Part shown: positions 43,480-52,871 of the stretch, piece by piece
How the letters are laid out: every line of letters begins with the position of its first letter
Numbering within the stretch: position 1 is the stretch's first letter
Source: Flavobacterium sp. UBA7680
GTDB lineage: Bacteria > Bacteroidota > Bacteroidia > Flavobacteriales > Flavobacteriaceae
Length of the DNA stretch: 64,000 bases
Assembly (NCBI RefSeq): GCF_002482975.1
Contig: NZ_DLHA01000054.1
Coordinates: forward strand, 124,001-188,000
Direction of reading: 5' to 3'
Position numbers and translations under genes: made by a program
The notes under the pieces: generated by a model
Told to the model about the DNA's origin: nothing
The model's database searches: none
The model's input: only the letters and a program-made list of their open reading frames with translations

Positions 43480-44337
43480 TTATTTTAAGAGTTCTGCTAA
43501 ATTTGCTTTTATTGTAATAAGTTTATTTAAGTTGATTGGCGGCCCGGAAGGACCAACGGGTGTAGTAACAGTAATTTTGCCAATTTCATCGATCAATTCT
43601 TCTAACTTTGATTTTAAACTTTTTCCTCCGGCATTAATTTTAAATTTGTCATCCATTTCAAAAGTTAAATTGCCTTTTACAAATGAAGTTTTGACATCTG
43701 AAATTAAAGCTTCAAAACCATCTCTAATGATTATTTTGGCTTCTCTATCCTTTAAACTAAAAATTGTTTTACCTTCATTAATGCTGATATTTTGCTCTTG
43801 GATGCTGAAACTGTTTTTTGAAATTTCTTTTCCGTTTTCATCATAGAATGCTGTGTTGATGTTTGAATTTATCTCATCACTGTTAAATTCTATTTGAGCG
43901 ATGTTTTTATATGCTGGTGCCGAATTCAAATTATCGATGTTTTCTTGTTTTTTAAAAAGAATTTTAAGTTTGTCTGCATCAGTATTTATTTCTAGATAAT
44001 GGTTTTGGTCATTTTTAAAACGAATAAAATTACGTTCGACCTCTGAAAACTGTGAAATAAACGCCCTAGTCTCAACTCCATCAATTATTGAAGCCAAAAC
44101 CCAGCTGTCTTTTTTTGGGATTGTGATAATCCCTTGTTCTAAATCTAAGATAGAGGCTTTTAAGCGTACATTTTTAAGTATAGCACCGTCAGCACGCATA
44201 ATGTTTACAGTATAAGCATCTTCTGTATTGTGGAATGATTCTATTTCTTTGTTTATCTCAATGACTTTTGCTGCAAAGGTTTCAATAATTTGATTTTTAC
44301 TGGCGACATCTTTTATTAAATCGGTTATATTTCCCAT
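43480..44337 (-). CDS. Baseplate spike protein, gpV-like
   Basis: 285 residues. An N-terminal OB-like region contains GIITIPKKDSWVLASIIDGVETRAFISQFSEVE, typical of gpV/gp45-type spikes. A central beta-helical repetitive region (ISINEGKTIFSLKDREAKIII) follows, then a C-terminal helix plus a Pro/Gly-rich VTTPVGPSGPP stretch. It forms the trimeric puncturing device and lies directly after the hub gene. Confidence 0.7.
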   Translation of the reverse strand: MGNITDLIKDVASKNQIIETFAAKVIEINKEIESFHNTEDAYTVNIMRADGAILKNVRLKASILDLEQGIITIPKKDSWVLASIIDGVETRAFISQFSEVERNFIRFKNDQNHYLEINTDADKLKILFKKQENIDNLNSAPAYKNIAQIEFNSDEINSNINTAFYDENGKEISKNSFSIQEQNISINEGKTIFSLKDREAKIIIRDGFEALISDVKTSFVKGNLTFEMDDKFKINAGGKSLKSKLEELIDEIGKITVTTPVGPSGPPINLNKLITIKANLAELLK

Positions 44338-44349
44338 ATTGTTTTTTTA

Positions 44350-45648
44350 TTATACTTCTACTCTTCGTCCTATATAAATTTTTTGCCTGTAGCCGTTTTC
44401 ACCATAACTGCGTTCTACTTTTTCTACCTGAAAAGTTCCATTTTTTTCTTTGTCTTTGGCGTTTTCAAGAATAACTTTGTCTGTAGGTCGTACAAAAGGT
44501 TCTCCAAAAGTGAGGAAGTAACCTTCAAAGCCGCTTGGTTTAGATTCCATTGCTCTTAATGCCGCATATTGGTATAATTTTGAAGCCACTTTTGTAGCTT
44601 CATTTTCAAACGCTTCTGGATCTTTAGGCAGTTCATCAGTGTCACTGTGCAGTTTATGTGTTTTTATTAACTGTCCATTTGGATCACCGAGTTCAATAAA
44701 AATGGGAGTGTTTGAGTTTTTAAAATATTTTTCAACTCGAATTCGAGTGTTTTTAGTAGACTCATTAATAACTATTAATTTATCTTCTATGATGTTGTAG
44801 CGAAATTTAAAACGCGCTTTTCCTAAAAACCCTCCTGAAACTGATTCAGCAACTTTATTTAACTGAGAACTCAATAGACTAAGTCCCTGATTTATTAATT
44901 TTTTTACAAGTGTTCCGGCTAAAGGACTTTTAATAAAATTACGATCTATAAAACTACCTAATTCACTGGCGGTATGTTGTTGCGGATTATTGGTAATGGT
45001 AAGAACTGGAGCTGTTTTTTCGATTTTAAAATAAGTATAAATTCCTTTATCTTTTAACATCTCAAAAACCTGTGCCAAGCTATGACTTCGGTTAATTAGT
45101 ACATTTCCTAATTCTTCATCAAGAGCATCAACTTTAATAGGTAATTTTAGTTCCTTGATTCTTTTTTCAAAGAATGTTTTAGGGTTAAAAATGTCAACAT
45201 TTGTTGTTGGATTTATTGCTACAATATTAAAAGTATCATTTGGTTTTTGGACATTATCATCTTTTACAGCTTTTACTTTTTTAAAAGCATACATAATATC
45301 CTGGCAGGATATTGTAGCATTAACATCTGTTTGTACTCCTGTTATATAACCTCTAAATGCGGGTTTATAATCACCATCGTAACCCAAAAAGATTTCGATA
45401 TAATTTTCAAGTTTAAAAAAATCATGAATTGTTTTTTCTTTACCATTTGCGTTTGCAAAAAGGTTCATATCAAATCCTTTCGTATCGGTATAGACTTTTT
45501 GCGGCATTACAATAGTAGCTGTATCTGTAAGAGATTTATAGGAACAGCTTATATCTACATTTTTCACGTAATTGAATTCATAAAACTTAGGAGTGGGGAT
45601 AAGTTTTACTGTTTCGTAAACTTTAATTTTGGCATTGAGTTTAAGCAT
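44350..45648 (-). CDS. Baseplate hub protein (late control gpD-like)
   Basis: 432 residues. The layout matches gpD/gp27-type hubs: a beta-rich tube-like start (SYKSLTDTATIVMPQKVY), YIEIFLGYDGDYKPAFRGYITGV, a DxPxVLTITN-like middle, and a C-terminal AxxxAxxxxYxxLR-like segment. EPFVRPTDKVIL and the closing GTFQVEKVERSYGENGYRQKIYIGRRVEV are typical. It overlaps the upstream gene by 8 bases and is followed by the spike gene. It is the ring on which the spike sits and the tube starts. Confidence 0.72.
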   Translation of the reverse strand: MLKLNAKIKVYETVKLIPTPKFYEFNYVKNVDISCSYKSLTDTATIVMPQKVYTDTKGFDMNLFANANGKEKTIHDFFKLENYIEIFLGYDGDYKPAFRGYITGVQTDVNATISCQDIMYAFKKVKAVKDDNVQKPNDTFNIVAINPTTNVDIFNPKTFFEKRIKELKLPIKVDALDEELGNVLINRSHSLAQVFEMLKDKGIYTYFKIEKTAPVLTITNNPQQHTASELGSFIDRNFIKSPLAGTLVKKLINQGLSLLSSQLNKVAESVSGGFLGKARFKFRYNIIEDKLIVINESTKNTRIRVEKYFKNSNTPIFIELGDPNGQLIKTHKLHSDTDELPKDPEAFENEATKVASKLYQYAALRAMESKPSGFEGYFLTFGEPFVRPTDKVILENAKDKEKNGTFQVEKVERSYGENGYRQKIYIGRRVEV

Positions 45649-46198
45649 TGTCTCTAATTATTAGTTCTACAGTTTCATCTGATGTTGCATTTGCAGTAAA
45701 TTTTTGAATATTTTTTGTTCCCGAAATTGATGGAATAGAGTAGGAGTCTATTACAATTTCGTAAATACCAAATCGATTTAAAATGGCATGTGTTACTCTT
45801 AAGGCATATGGCGCATTTAAAAATTGTTTTAAGAGAAAAAGTTTTTCTTTTGGATATTCGTCTCCTTGTTCATTAGCGATTAATCCTTCGATAGAAATAT
45901 TAAAATCACCATTTGTAATGTGTTCTTTGATGGTAGAATCTCTCCCTTCAATTCCTTCTTTTTTTATAATTTTTGACCGATTAAGATTGACCGTTACGGC
46001 ATCTATTCGTAAACTGGCAAGGTTGAGGTCATTCTTTACAAGTGGTTCAAAAACTAAAGGAGCAAAGACCCTTAAATTAAATTCACCTCCAGTTTTGTCT
46101 ATAATAAAATCTTTCGATTCGGATTCGTTATAATTAATACCGCTATACTCAATGTCTTTGGCATCTAAAATTTCGTTTACATTAAAATTGAATTTCAT
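45641..46198 (-). CDS. DUF6046-like Bacteroidota tail protein
   Basis: 185 residues. LRIDAVTVNLNRSKIIKKEGIEGRDSTIKEHITNGDF followed by FLNAPYALRVTHAILNRFGIYEIVIDS matches the family that precedes the hub in Bacteroidota Mu-like tails (recalled as DUF6046). It probably belongs to the hub or tube-initiator complex. It overlaps the hub gene start. Confidence 0.6.
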   Translation of the reverse strand: MKFNFNVNEILDAKDIEYSGINYNESESKDFIIDKTGGEFNLRVFAPLVFEPLVKNDLNLASLRIDAVTVNLNRSKIIKKEGIEGRDSTIKEHITNGDFNISIEGLIANEQGDEYPKEKLFLLKQFLNAPYALRVTHAILNRFGIYEIVIDSYSIPSISGTKNIQKFTANATSDETVELIIRDNA

Positions 46199-46212
46199 AA
46201 ATTATTATATTT

Positions 46213-46683
46213 TTAGTTTGAGAATGTTTTGGTAAAAGCTGTTACTAATGTGTTTTCCAGTCTTGTCTCGGTATGTTTTTGCAACCAAAGTGCTTCTTCC
46301 AGTAATTTATAAAACTCATCCATTGATAATTGATATGGGTCAACCTGAAAAGCATGTCTGATAATAGCTGCCGATTTTTTAAATTCATCTTTTTGAGGTG
46401 TTGAATCTATAGAGAATTCACTATCTTTTTTAACCATTGCGATTATAGAGTTTCCTGAAGAAAGCATAAATTCATCATCAAAGTCCCTTTTTTCGAGCAC
46501 ACATTCTTCAAATAAATAAAGGATTGCTTCATGTGGATTGTCTTTATATAATTTTTGATAATTTAAGAATGTTGAAAATGATGGTTTCTTGCAGTAAGTA
46601 ATGGTTAACTGGTCATCAGAAGTAAGTTTTAGTATTGTATTATATTTTTCTTTTAATTTTTCGATTGCTGATTTGTCTAACAT
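46213..46683 (-). CDS. Second tail assembly chaperone-like protein
   Basis: 156 residues, helical and acidic (TITYCKKPSFSTFLNYQKLY, ILYLFEECVLEKRDFDDEF, LEEALWLQKHTETRLENTLV). Its position before the DUF6046-hub-spike genes and its form suggest a tail assembly chaperone or completion protein. No tape measure gene fits in the 14 bases between it and the next gene. Confidence 0.45.
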   Translation of the reverse strand: MLDKSAIEKLKEKYNTILKLTSDDQLTITYCKKPSFSTFLNYQKLYKDNPHEAILYLFEECVLEKRDFDDEFMLSSGNSIIAMVKKDSEFSIDSTPQKDEFKKSAAIIRHAFQVDPYQLSMDEFYKLLEEALWLQKHTETRLENTLVTAFTKTFSN

Positions 46684-46738
46684 TTTAATTTTTTTAAAGA
46701 TTTTTTGTGATGTAGAAAAAGGACTTTGTGTTTAGAAA

Positions 46739-46933
46739 TCAAATACAACTATCTTGACTTTCTTTTTTGATGGCTTCGGTTAGGTTTTCATTATTTTGAG
46801 ATACGTTTAGAGGAGTGATATTAAAATTTCCTATAATAATACTTGCGTCTTTTTGCTGGTTCCACGGATTTTTTAAATTACCTATGTCTGCTGCAGGAAA
46901 TGTTTCGCCTAAATCTTTTGGTGTAAAATCCAT
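46739..46933 (-). CDS. Small protein leading the hub/spike operon
   Basis: 64 residues, acidic, no signal or membrane helix (MDFTPKDLGETFPAADIGNL). It is the first gene downstream of promoter P5, about 135 bases from it. Its start MDF..... is loosely reminiscent of the small leader proteins ahead of the fibre operons, but it lacks their PKIPDK core. Unknown family. Confidence 0.45.
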   Translation of the reverse strand: MDFTPKDLGETFPAADIGNLKNPWNQQKDASIIIGNFNITPLNVSQNNENLTEAIKKESQDSCI

Positions 46934-47070
46934 AATTAGTTGAATGTTTAATTGTTAATATGAGTATTGAAGAAGATAAATTGAGGTTCTGACCTCCAGG
47001 AATATTCTGAAAGTAAGTTTTTAATAATGAGCTTATATTTTTGGAAACTAATAGAGATTATTATAGTATG

Positions 47071-47134
47071 TAAAAGTAAGATGCAAAAAGCTGAAAGAAG
47101 AAAATTTGACGACGCGTTTTCAATAGTTTCAGTA
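47071..47134 (-). promoter_or_regulatory. Tail-regulon promoter P5 (chaperone-hub-spike operon)
   Basis: Sense box TACTGAAACTATTGA (47120-47134). -7 box TACTTTTA (47071-47078) lies 41 bases downstream. It heads six genes down to 43257. Confidence 0.75.
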
Positions 47135-47322
47135 GATAGTAATTGTTAATCAGTCCTTTTTGTATTTGTTGAAAATATCGATTTGTTGATGACTAATAAT
47201 TCTTTTAAATCAATTTTGGAGAATTGGTCTTTAGCTTTTTAGAAATAAAATACACCAAAGCTATAGAAGTACTTAATTCTTCAATAGACTTTGGCGTATC
47301 AGTTTAAAAAACAAAATAAAAT

Positions 47323-47349
47323 AAAAGGTTTAAGTTTTAGAAACCTTTT
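47323..47349 (-). terminator. Intrinsic terminator of the propeller-fibre operon
   Basis: Stem AAAAGGTTT (47323-47331) with AAACCTTTT (47341-47349). On the minus strand it is followed by a T-rich tract. It lies 75 bases past the fibre stop. Confidence 0.65.
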
Positions 47350-47423
47350 TATTTATAGCTTTTTAAAAAATAATTTTAGTTTATTAGAACTGTTTGATTG
47401 TTTTTTAAAAATAATAAAGGCAA

Positions 47424-49775
47424 TTAAAAAGTAATCATTAGTATTCCCGTAGATGTACGATAAACATCACCGGCTGTCAAACCACCAGCCAAAGCGGTAG
47501 TATTGTTTTCATAAATAGGGGTAGTTCCTATGTTTAGGATCCCAGTTAAAGAAACTTTCGTTCCTTTTGCAATAAATCTATTTCCTATATTTACAATACC
47601 GCTGGCTTCAGCATCAGTAGGAACTCCTTCTGAACCAATATAGATATTACTAATTCCTGTGGTTATATACCTTCCTGCTGATTTTCCAACTCCAATATTT
47701 CCAGCTCCAGTAGTGATCGCACCCAAAGAATAATTACCAAGTGCGGTGTTTGAACTACCAGATGTATTTAGACCTAAAGCGGTATGCCCAATAGCGGTAT
47801 TAGAAAAACCCGATGTATTGTAACGTAGAGCATAAGTACCAATAGCAGCATTTTTGTCTGTACTTGTAGCATCAGACATACAATATGACCCAATAGCAGT
47901 CGATTGACCTAAGCCAGAGACCATTTTCGCTAATGAATGATCGCCGATAGCTACATTATATGGAGATGTTTGGTTTTTGGTTAAAGCGAATGCTCCTACA
48001 GCAGTATTATTAACTCCAGTTGTATTACTAAATAATGATGCAGCTCCTATTCCTGTATTATTGCCTCCTGTACTATTGTTAACTCCTGCATCAGAGCCAA
48101 CCATTGTATTATTATTACCTGTTGTTAAATATTGTAAGGGGCCTTCAACGTCTCCGTCACCATTACCTATAGCAACATTATATTTTCCTGTTGTTATTGA
48201 AGCTAAACCATTTCTTCCTATTACTAAATTATTCTCATAATTAGCATTTCCTTTTCCAATCCTGATCCCATTGATCATTTTATCTGTTCCTCCTAATTCC
48301 TGCAGAGAAGTGTCATTTACTAATCCTGTAACAGTTGCAGAAGCAGAGGGTAGTGTAATATTGCCATCCGAATCAGGTAAATATCCATTTACAGAAATTT
48401 CCAGCATTCCATCTCCATTTGATATTTCAATATCACCAGACCCTAAAATCGATTCTCCGTTAATGGTTTTAAAATCAGATTTTGCGGCAATCTCTTTATC
48501 ATATAAGATAATATTTCCTTCTTCATCTAAAGTCAATAAATTTTGAGCTTTATTAGGGGAGATTTTTATAACATTATATGATGCACTATTACTTACATAT
48601 ACTATTTCAGAATTAGTTACTGCCATATATCGAGGAGAGCTTCCGGCTGTACCAAAAAGAATCACCTCTCCTGTTGGAGAAATTTTATAAACCAAACCAT
48701 TATAGTAATCATTATTGTTTACATATAAAGAGCCGTTTTCTAAAAGAACAGGATAGAAAGCTGTGTAAGGTAATGTGGTAAACAAAGTTGTAGTACCAAA
48801 TTTATCTATTGAATAAATATTTTTGTCATCATAATCATTCGATATTATATATAGTGACCCATCAGGTTTAACACATCCAGTTCGGATTTCAAAATTAACA
48901 GTTGTAAAATGTGATACTTGACCTGTTGAATTTAATTTATAAATTAAATTATAAGTTTCGTAATCATAAAAGTAACTATTAGCTTCTAAATCAAAACCTA
49001 AAAGAGTGAGTTTTAAATCTCCAGTGTAGTAATCAATGGTATTTAATGTTATGGTATTTATTTTTAGTATTCTTTGCGAAGCATGTTCTCGAAGATATAT
49101 ATTATTACTTTTGTCAATTCCCATGTGGTAATAACTTACAGTAGAAGACCTTAAAACAGATAAAACTCCAGTATGATCAAATTTAACTAAATTATACTTG
49201 GAATTTCCATCAAGATATTCCAAGTATAAATCCCCATTATTTGGATTTACTATAATTGTACCTTGAATATAATTCCCTTCTGGAAATGAATAATAGTCTG
49301 TGATTTTTTTATCTAAATTTACTTTTTTAACAATATTTCCATAAGCAATATATGCCGTTCCGTCAATTCCTGCAGTTGGAGCTATATCATTATCAAATAC
49401 AATTTCACTGTGTGTAGTAAATTCATTCTTTAACTGGGTAAATTTTAAGCCAATTTTTCCTTTAACCTTACTATCAATTTCCGTTTTACAATCGATGGTT
49501 ATTTTTTCTCCAGTATCAGAAATATTAGACTCTGCTAAATTTAGGATGTTATTTGAATCAAGTTCGATTTTGGTCAAACTGTTTGGACTTCCATTTATAT
49601 TTGGTATTTGAGCACTAATTTCCCCAAGCAATTCGTCAATACCAGTAATTTCAGTAGTTGGGATTTTTTCATTTTTATGTCTGAAAGAATCCCAAGTATC
49701 CCAAAATTGATTTTGTGTTGGTTTTAAACCAGTTTTAAACCAATTTTTTATCGTATTTAATGTTTGTGTAGCCAT
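47424..49775 (-). CDS. Tail fibre with beta-propeller and YadA-like head repeats
   Basis: 783 residues. The N-terminal anchor (LNTIKNWFKTGLKPTQNQFWDTW) is shared with the fibres at 51102 and 53905. Residues ~130-425 are repeats such as VKPDGSLYIISN, ENGSLYVNNNDYY and GLVYKISPTGEV, like NHL/SMP-type beta-propeller blades. Residues ~520-730 are repeats (NNTAVGAFAL, SNTAIGHTALG, NTALGNYSLG) like the left-handed trimeric head of YadA adhesins. It is very likely a trimeric receptor-binding fibre. It is preceded by a 38-residue leader gene 5 bases upstream. Confidence 0.75.
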   Translation of the reverse strand: MATQTLNTIKNWFKTGLKPTQNQFWDTWDSFRHKNEKIPTTEITGIDELLGEISAQIPNINGSPNSLTKIELDSNNILNLAESNISDTGEKITIDCKTEIDSKVKGKIGLKFTQLKNEFTTHSEIVFDNDIAPTAGIDGTAYIAYGNIVKKVNLDKKITDYYSFPEGNYIQGTIIVNPNNGDLYLEYLDGNSKYNLVKFDHTGVLSVLRSSTVSYYHMGIDKSNNIYLREHASQRILKINTITLNTIDYYTGDLKLTLLGFDLEANSYFYDYETYNLIYKLNSTGQVSHFTTVNFEIRTGCVKPDGSLYIISNDYDDKNIYSIDKFGTTTLFTTLPYTAFYPVLLENGSLYVNNNDYYNGLVYKISPTGEVILFGTAGSSPRYMAVTNSEIVYVSNSASYNVIKISPNKAQNLLTLDEEGNIILYDKEIAAKSDFKTINGESILGSGDIEISNGDGMLEISVNGYLPDSDGNITLPSASATVTGLVNDTSLQELGGTDKMINGIRIGKGNANYENNLVIGRNGLASITTGKYNVAIGNGDGDVEGPLQYLTTGNNNTMVGSDAGVNNSTGGNNTGIGAASLFSNTTGVNNTAVGAFALTKNQTSPYNVAIGDHSLAKMVSGLGQSTAIGSYCMSDATSTDKNAAIGTYALRYNTSGFSNTAIGHTALGLNTSGSSNTALGNYSLGAITTGAGNIGVGKSAGRYITTGISNIYIGSEGVPTDAEASGIVNIGNRFIAKGTKVSLTGILNIGTTPIYENNTTALAGGLTAGDVYRTSTGILMITF

Positions 49776-49780
49776 GTTCT

Positions 49781-49897
49781 TTAATTAATTTGTTTAAGAA
49801 GTTTTCCTTTGAATGGGGAGCGATTTAATGAGTTTTTAAAATTTTGCTTGTCAGGAATTTTAGGCATTTCTCTCATACCTGATAATAGATACTTCAT
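49781..49897 (-). CDS. 38-residue microprotein with PKIPDK motif ahead of a fibre gene
   Basis: ATG at 49897, stop at 49781-49783, 5 bases before the fibre ATG. The start, MKYLLSGMREMPKIPDKQNF, resembles that of the 60-residue frame at 54762-54944 (MDFLFSTGIRKLPKIPDKNN), also just upstream of a fibre gene and downstream of a regulon promoter. Conserved sequence and position support a real gene; the role (attachment, chaperone, or leader peptide) is unknown. Confidence 0.6.
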   Translation of the reverse strand: MKYLLSGMREMPKIPDKQNFKNSLNRSPFKGKLLKQIN

Positions 49898-49997
49898 AGT
49901 GGTATTTGTTTAATTTGATTACTAAAAATGTTTTGGAAATAGCTGAGGGTTTCTAGGATTGTATGTAAACAATGGTGCTATTTAAATTTTGAGGGTG

Positions 49998-50062
49998 TAA
50001 AAGTAGTTTAGACAGATACAAAAAATGAAAAATCTGATCTCAGTTTTTCGGTAGTTTCAGTA
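49998..50062 (-). promoter_or_regulatory. Tail-regulon promoter P6 (propeller-fibre operon)
   Basis: Sense box TACTGAAACTACCGA (50048-50062). -7 box TACTTTTA (49998-50005) lies 42 bases downstream. Confidence 0.73.
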
Positions 50063-50143
50063 GAAAACAATCTAACTTTGGATACTTAGGCAACAAACTG
50101 TTGAAATTTTTAATAATTAAAAATCTAAGTTTAGACATCAAAA

Positions 50144-50198
50144 AAAAGCATCTAAGATTATGAAAGAATTTATCTCTTTTTTAATCTTAGATGCTTTT
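50144..50198 (-). terminator. Intrinsic terminator of the large fibre operon
   Basis: Perfect 17-base stem AAAAGCATCTAAGATTA (50144-50160) with its complement (50182-50198) and A/T-rich flanks. It ends the operon that starts at P7 and finishes with the gene at 50242. Confidence 0.82.
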
Positions 50199-50241
50199 AA
50201 ATAAACAATTTAAGGAATCTTTTATTTTCTATTATTAAAAA

Positions 50242-50616
50242 TTAAAAGAACATAGAATTAATACAATGTCCGCCTTTTTTCCAATACCGATAGTCAATTA
50301 TCCAAAGGGTGTATACAATCAGCCAGCCAATACTTGATAATGTTCCGTCACGCTGGTTTTTGCCTAATGCACTTGAAATTGTTTCACCTTTAGCTCCAAA
50401 TTCATAGCCGTTTTTTTTTCTTAAAAGTAAATTCCACATCGTACGAAATTCGTAATTAGCAAAAATATCTAAGCCAATTGCGCCAGTAAAAAAATATTGA
50501 TCAAGAGTTTTAAGAAAACCTTTAACTCTAGTATATTTCCATACTACTATAACTATATTTAATGTAGTTAGTGGAAGAAATAAAAGTACTGCTAGTAGGT
50601 ATAAAAATACTCCCAT
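50242..50616 (-). CDS. Small membrane protein at the end of the fibre operon
   Basis: 124 residues. An N-terminal helix (LYLLAVLLFLPLTTLNIVIVVW) and a second hydrophobic segment (SIGWLIVYTLWIIDY) flank a charged region containing GAKGETISSALGKNQRDGTL. Similar proteins occur beside phage tail fibres, but I do not recognise a function. The gene starts 3 bases after the preceding stop. Confidence 0.5.
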   Translation of the reverse strand: MGVFLYLLAVLLFLPLTTLNIVIVVWKYTRVKGFLKTLDQYFFTGAIGLDIFANYEFRTMWNLLLRKKNGYEFGAKGETISSALGKNQRDGTLSSIGWLIVYTLWIIDYRYWKKGGHCINSMFF

Positions 50617-50619
50617 TAA

Positions 50620-51042
50620 TTAATAATTAAAACGTGAAGAACTGTCTTCTTCTTTGATGTAATTTCTTAGAATATCTCCTAATGATGCTGTAGAATTCAC
50701 AATAATATTACCGATGTAGTCAAATGCCGGCATCATAGAATATCTTTCGAATTCGTTTATAATATTGCCTAAATCATCTTTAACCTCTTTGAATTCAGGG
50801 TTAATAATTGGCTGAAAATTTTCATCACGTTTAATAATTAACTGATTATTGTCGATATTCCATAAAGGCGTTTGTTGATTAAAATTTTGACTAATATCTA
50901 CATCATCTTTTGAGTAGATTATTCGGTAATATAAATCAAAAGTACTTGTGTCAAAATTGAAATTTATTCCAGCGATTTCGATTGTGCGATTTACATCATT
51001 AAATGATGGATGATTTGAAATTTGTTGTGTGACTTTTTCCAT
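50620..51042 (-). CDS. Hypothetical tail-associated protein, fibre operon
   Basis: 140 residues, soluble, beta-rich N-terminus (ISNHPSFNDVNRTIEIAGINFNF) and acidic C-terminus. No membrane or signal sequence. Located between a fibre gene and a small membrane protein in one operon. Family not recognised; a fibre accessory or assembly role is possible. Confidence 0.5.
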   Translation of the reverse strand: MEKVTQQISNHPSFNDVNRTIEIAGINFNFDTSTFDLYYRIIYSKDDVDISQNFNQQTPLWNIDNNQLIIKRDENFQPIINPEFKEVKDDLGNIINEFERYSMMPAFDYIGNIIVNSTASLGDILRNYIKEEDSSSRFNY

Positions 51043-51101
51043 TTTGCTTGTTTTTATTTATTTAAATTAGTTATTGCTATTTGTAATTTGTTTTAATTTT
51101 T

Positions 51102-52871
51102 TTATCTGATTTTCTCCATATAACAAGTATTTGTTTCAATTGAAACATTTACTTGTCTGTTGTTACCATTTACATTTGTGGCGTCGGCATAAGTGTGGGT
51201 GACTTTTTTTACAATCTGAAATGAACATTCACTAACATTTTGATTATTAGAATTATCAGCTTTTCTGGTATTGCGAAAAGTATTTTGAACTCCAATGCCA
51301 TTATAATTACCGTTAACTCCAGTATTGCCGATTTTAGAATAAACTGGAAATGATTGATTTTTATAAAAAACGGAAAGATGAGTTGTGTCGCTTAATATAT
51401 CATAAGAATAGATTAATAAATCTGTCCCTGAGGGATTAACGCCCCAAATGTAAGAGTCATAAGTGCCGTTTGTGATTCTTAAGAAGTATTCTACTTTAAT
51501 TGAAGTTGGCATTACACTACCACCGCCACTTTCTGTCCAGTAAGTGTTAAAAATCAGGCCAATTCTGCCAGCAAAAATATTTGCGATTTCACCAATACCA
51601 ATAGATCCTAATACCAAAGTATAACTGGTTGTAATTGCTGCTGGTGTATCTGAATAAGTTTTTGGCGGAAAATTTGCAATTAAAGATATTATAGATCCAT
51701 CATCCTCTATAAGTTTATATTTTTTGCCATTACGTGTAGTCCATAATTTACCATTAGAATCCCTTTCAATAGCGCCTTCTTGTGTAGCTGTTGTTATTGA
51801 GCCTTTTGGAATGATTAAAGAGGTTCCTTTTATATTTCCATTCACATCTAACTTTTCAGTGGGTAAAGTTGTGCCTATTCCTACATTACCGGTTGCTTTG
51901 AATCTTGCTACTTCTGTGCTATTGTTATATCCATATTGACTATATAAAATTAGATCAGATGTATTAAAAGTTTGTTTAATTGCCCCAATTCCAGGACCAT
52001 TAGAACCAGACTGATTAAATAAAAATGCACTTCTATCTGTTGTACTAGAAGCTGGATATGTTGCGTTTTGATAAACAATATCATTACCAGAATCTGAAAG
52101 TAAAGAATCTGTCTGCTTTCCTCCAGTGGTCCATTTACTGATTTTATTTGATGTTCCAGTTCCGGCAATAGGTTGATCTAGTACAGATCCATCTGCTAAT
52201 AAAGCCTGCTGTGCTGTTCCTCCAGATTTAATGATTGCACTTACGGTTAATTTTCCTGCCTTTATTTCGTCTCCAGTTTTGTGTAACGTAGCTGTATCGA
52301 GATTTGTTAGTTGATTTTTTAGCGTTCTACCCATTTCAGCAGTTAATGCTTTTGTGGGGCCTCCTGTGGTAAGATCATTTATTAATATAGTACTCAATAA
52401 GATTTGAGTTTCTTCAATTGCATTTACAATTGCTTGAAAAGTACCCAGGTTTGCATTGTCAGATTTTAGTAGCGTATTGATACTGTTAATCTGATTATGT
52501 AAAATTTTACCCTGTTCGGCACTTAAAAGAGAACTAGAACCACCAGTAACTAAATCATTAACTATATCTAAATATTGACTAGCTAATTTTGTGAAATTGT
52601 TTAACGGTGCATACCCTCCAGAAATTCCTTTTTGGTTTTTGTTCTCTTTAGCTTCAAACAATGCATTATGAGCTGCTGTATCTATTTTATGATCATCAAA
52701 CTTTGATTGATCAACTTTTGTTTCGAAAGTGTTTGAAAGATTGTCTATACTATTTTGAGGTATTAGTTCATCCTTGTGCCAAAAGCTTTGCCATGAAGAC
52801 CAAAATTGAGATTGAGTTGGTTTTTGTCCAGTTTTAAACCAGCTTAAAATGGTATTAATGTTTGTTGCCAT
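51102..52871 (-). CDS. Tail fibre with shared anchor and variable tip
   Basis: 589 residues. The N-terminal anchor INTILSWFKTGQKPTQSQFW and coil region (~1-200) are nearly the same as in the 53905-54741 gene. The middle carries GNVGIGTTLPTEKLDVNG. A module containing GAIERDSNGKLWTTRNG precedes a beta-rich receptor-binding tip. The 53008-53892 protein has the same GAIERDSNG module. Role: adhesion of the particle to target cells. Confidence 0.75.
   Translation of the reverse strand: MATNINTILSWFKTGQKPTQSQFWSSWQSFWHKDELIPQNSIDNLSNTFETKVDQSKFDDHKIDTAAHNALFEAKENKNQKGISGGYAPLNNFTKLASQYLDIVNDLVTGGSSSLLSAEQGKILHNQINSINTLLKSDNANLGTFQAIVNAIEETQILLSTILINDLTTGGPTKALTAEMGRTLKNQLTNLDTATLHKTGDEIKAGKLTVSAIIKSGGTAQQALLADGSVLDQPIAGTGTSNKISKWTTGGKQTDSLLSDSGNDIVYQNATYPASSTTDRSAFLFNQSGSNGPGIGAIKQTFNTSDLILYSQYGYNNSTEVARFKATGNVGIGTTLPTEKLDVNGNIKGTSLIIPKGSITTATQEGAIERDSNGKLWTTRNGKKYKLIEDDGSIISLIANFPPKTYSDTPAAITTSYTLVLGSIGIGEIANIFAGRIGLIFNTYWTESGGGSVMPTSIKVEYFLRITNGTYDSYIWGVNPSGTDLLIYSYDILSDTTHLSVFYKNQSFPVYSKIGNTGVNGNYNGIGVQNTFRNTRKADNSNNQNVSECSFQIVKKVTHTYADATNVNGNNRQVNVSIETNTCYMEKIR

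Larger units (their letters stand above)
46934..47423. other. Intergenic region with P5 and fibre terminators
   Basis: 490 bases. It contains the P5 promoter (47071-47134), the terminator of the fibre gene (47323-47349), and an imperfect inverted repeat around CCAAAGCTATAGAAG (47254) pairing with a region ending near 47296. No supported coding sequence. Confidence 0.6.
49898..50241. other. Intergenic region with P6 and an upstream-operon terminator
   Basis: 344 bases holding promoter P6 (49998-50062), a leader of about 100 bases, and the strong terminator at 50144-50198. No further gene is supported. Confidence 0.6.

Noticed and set aside
47254..47296. Riboswitch or structured RNA near the CCAAAG inverted repeat
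   Set aside because: The stem is imperfect and no known aptamer pattern is seen; it more likely contributes to termination.
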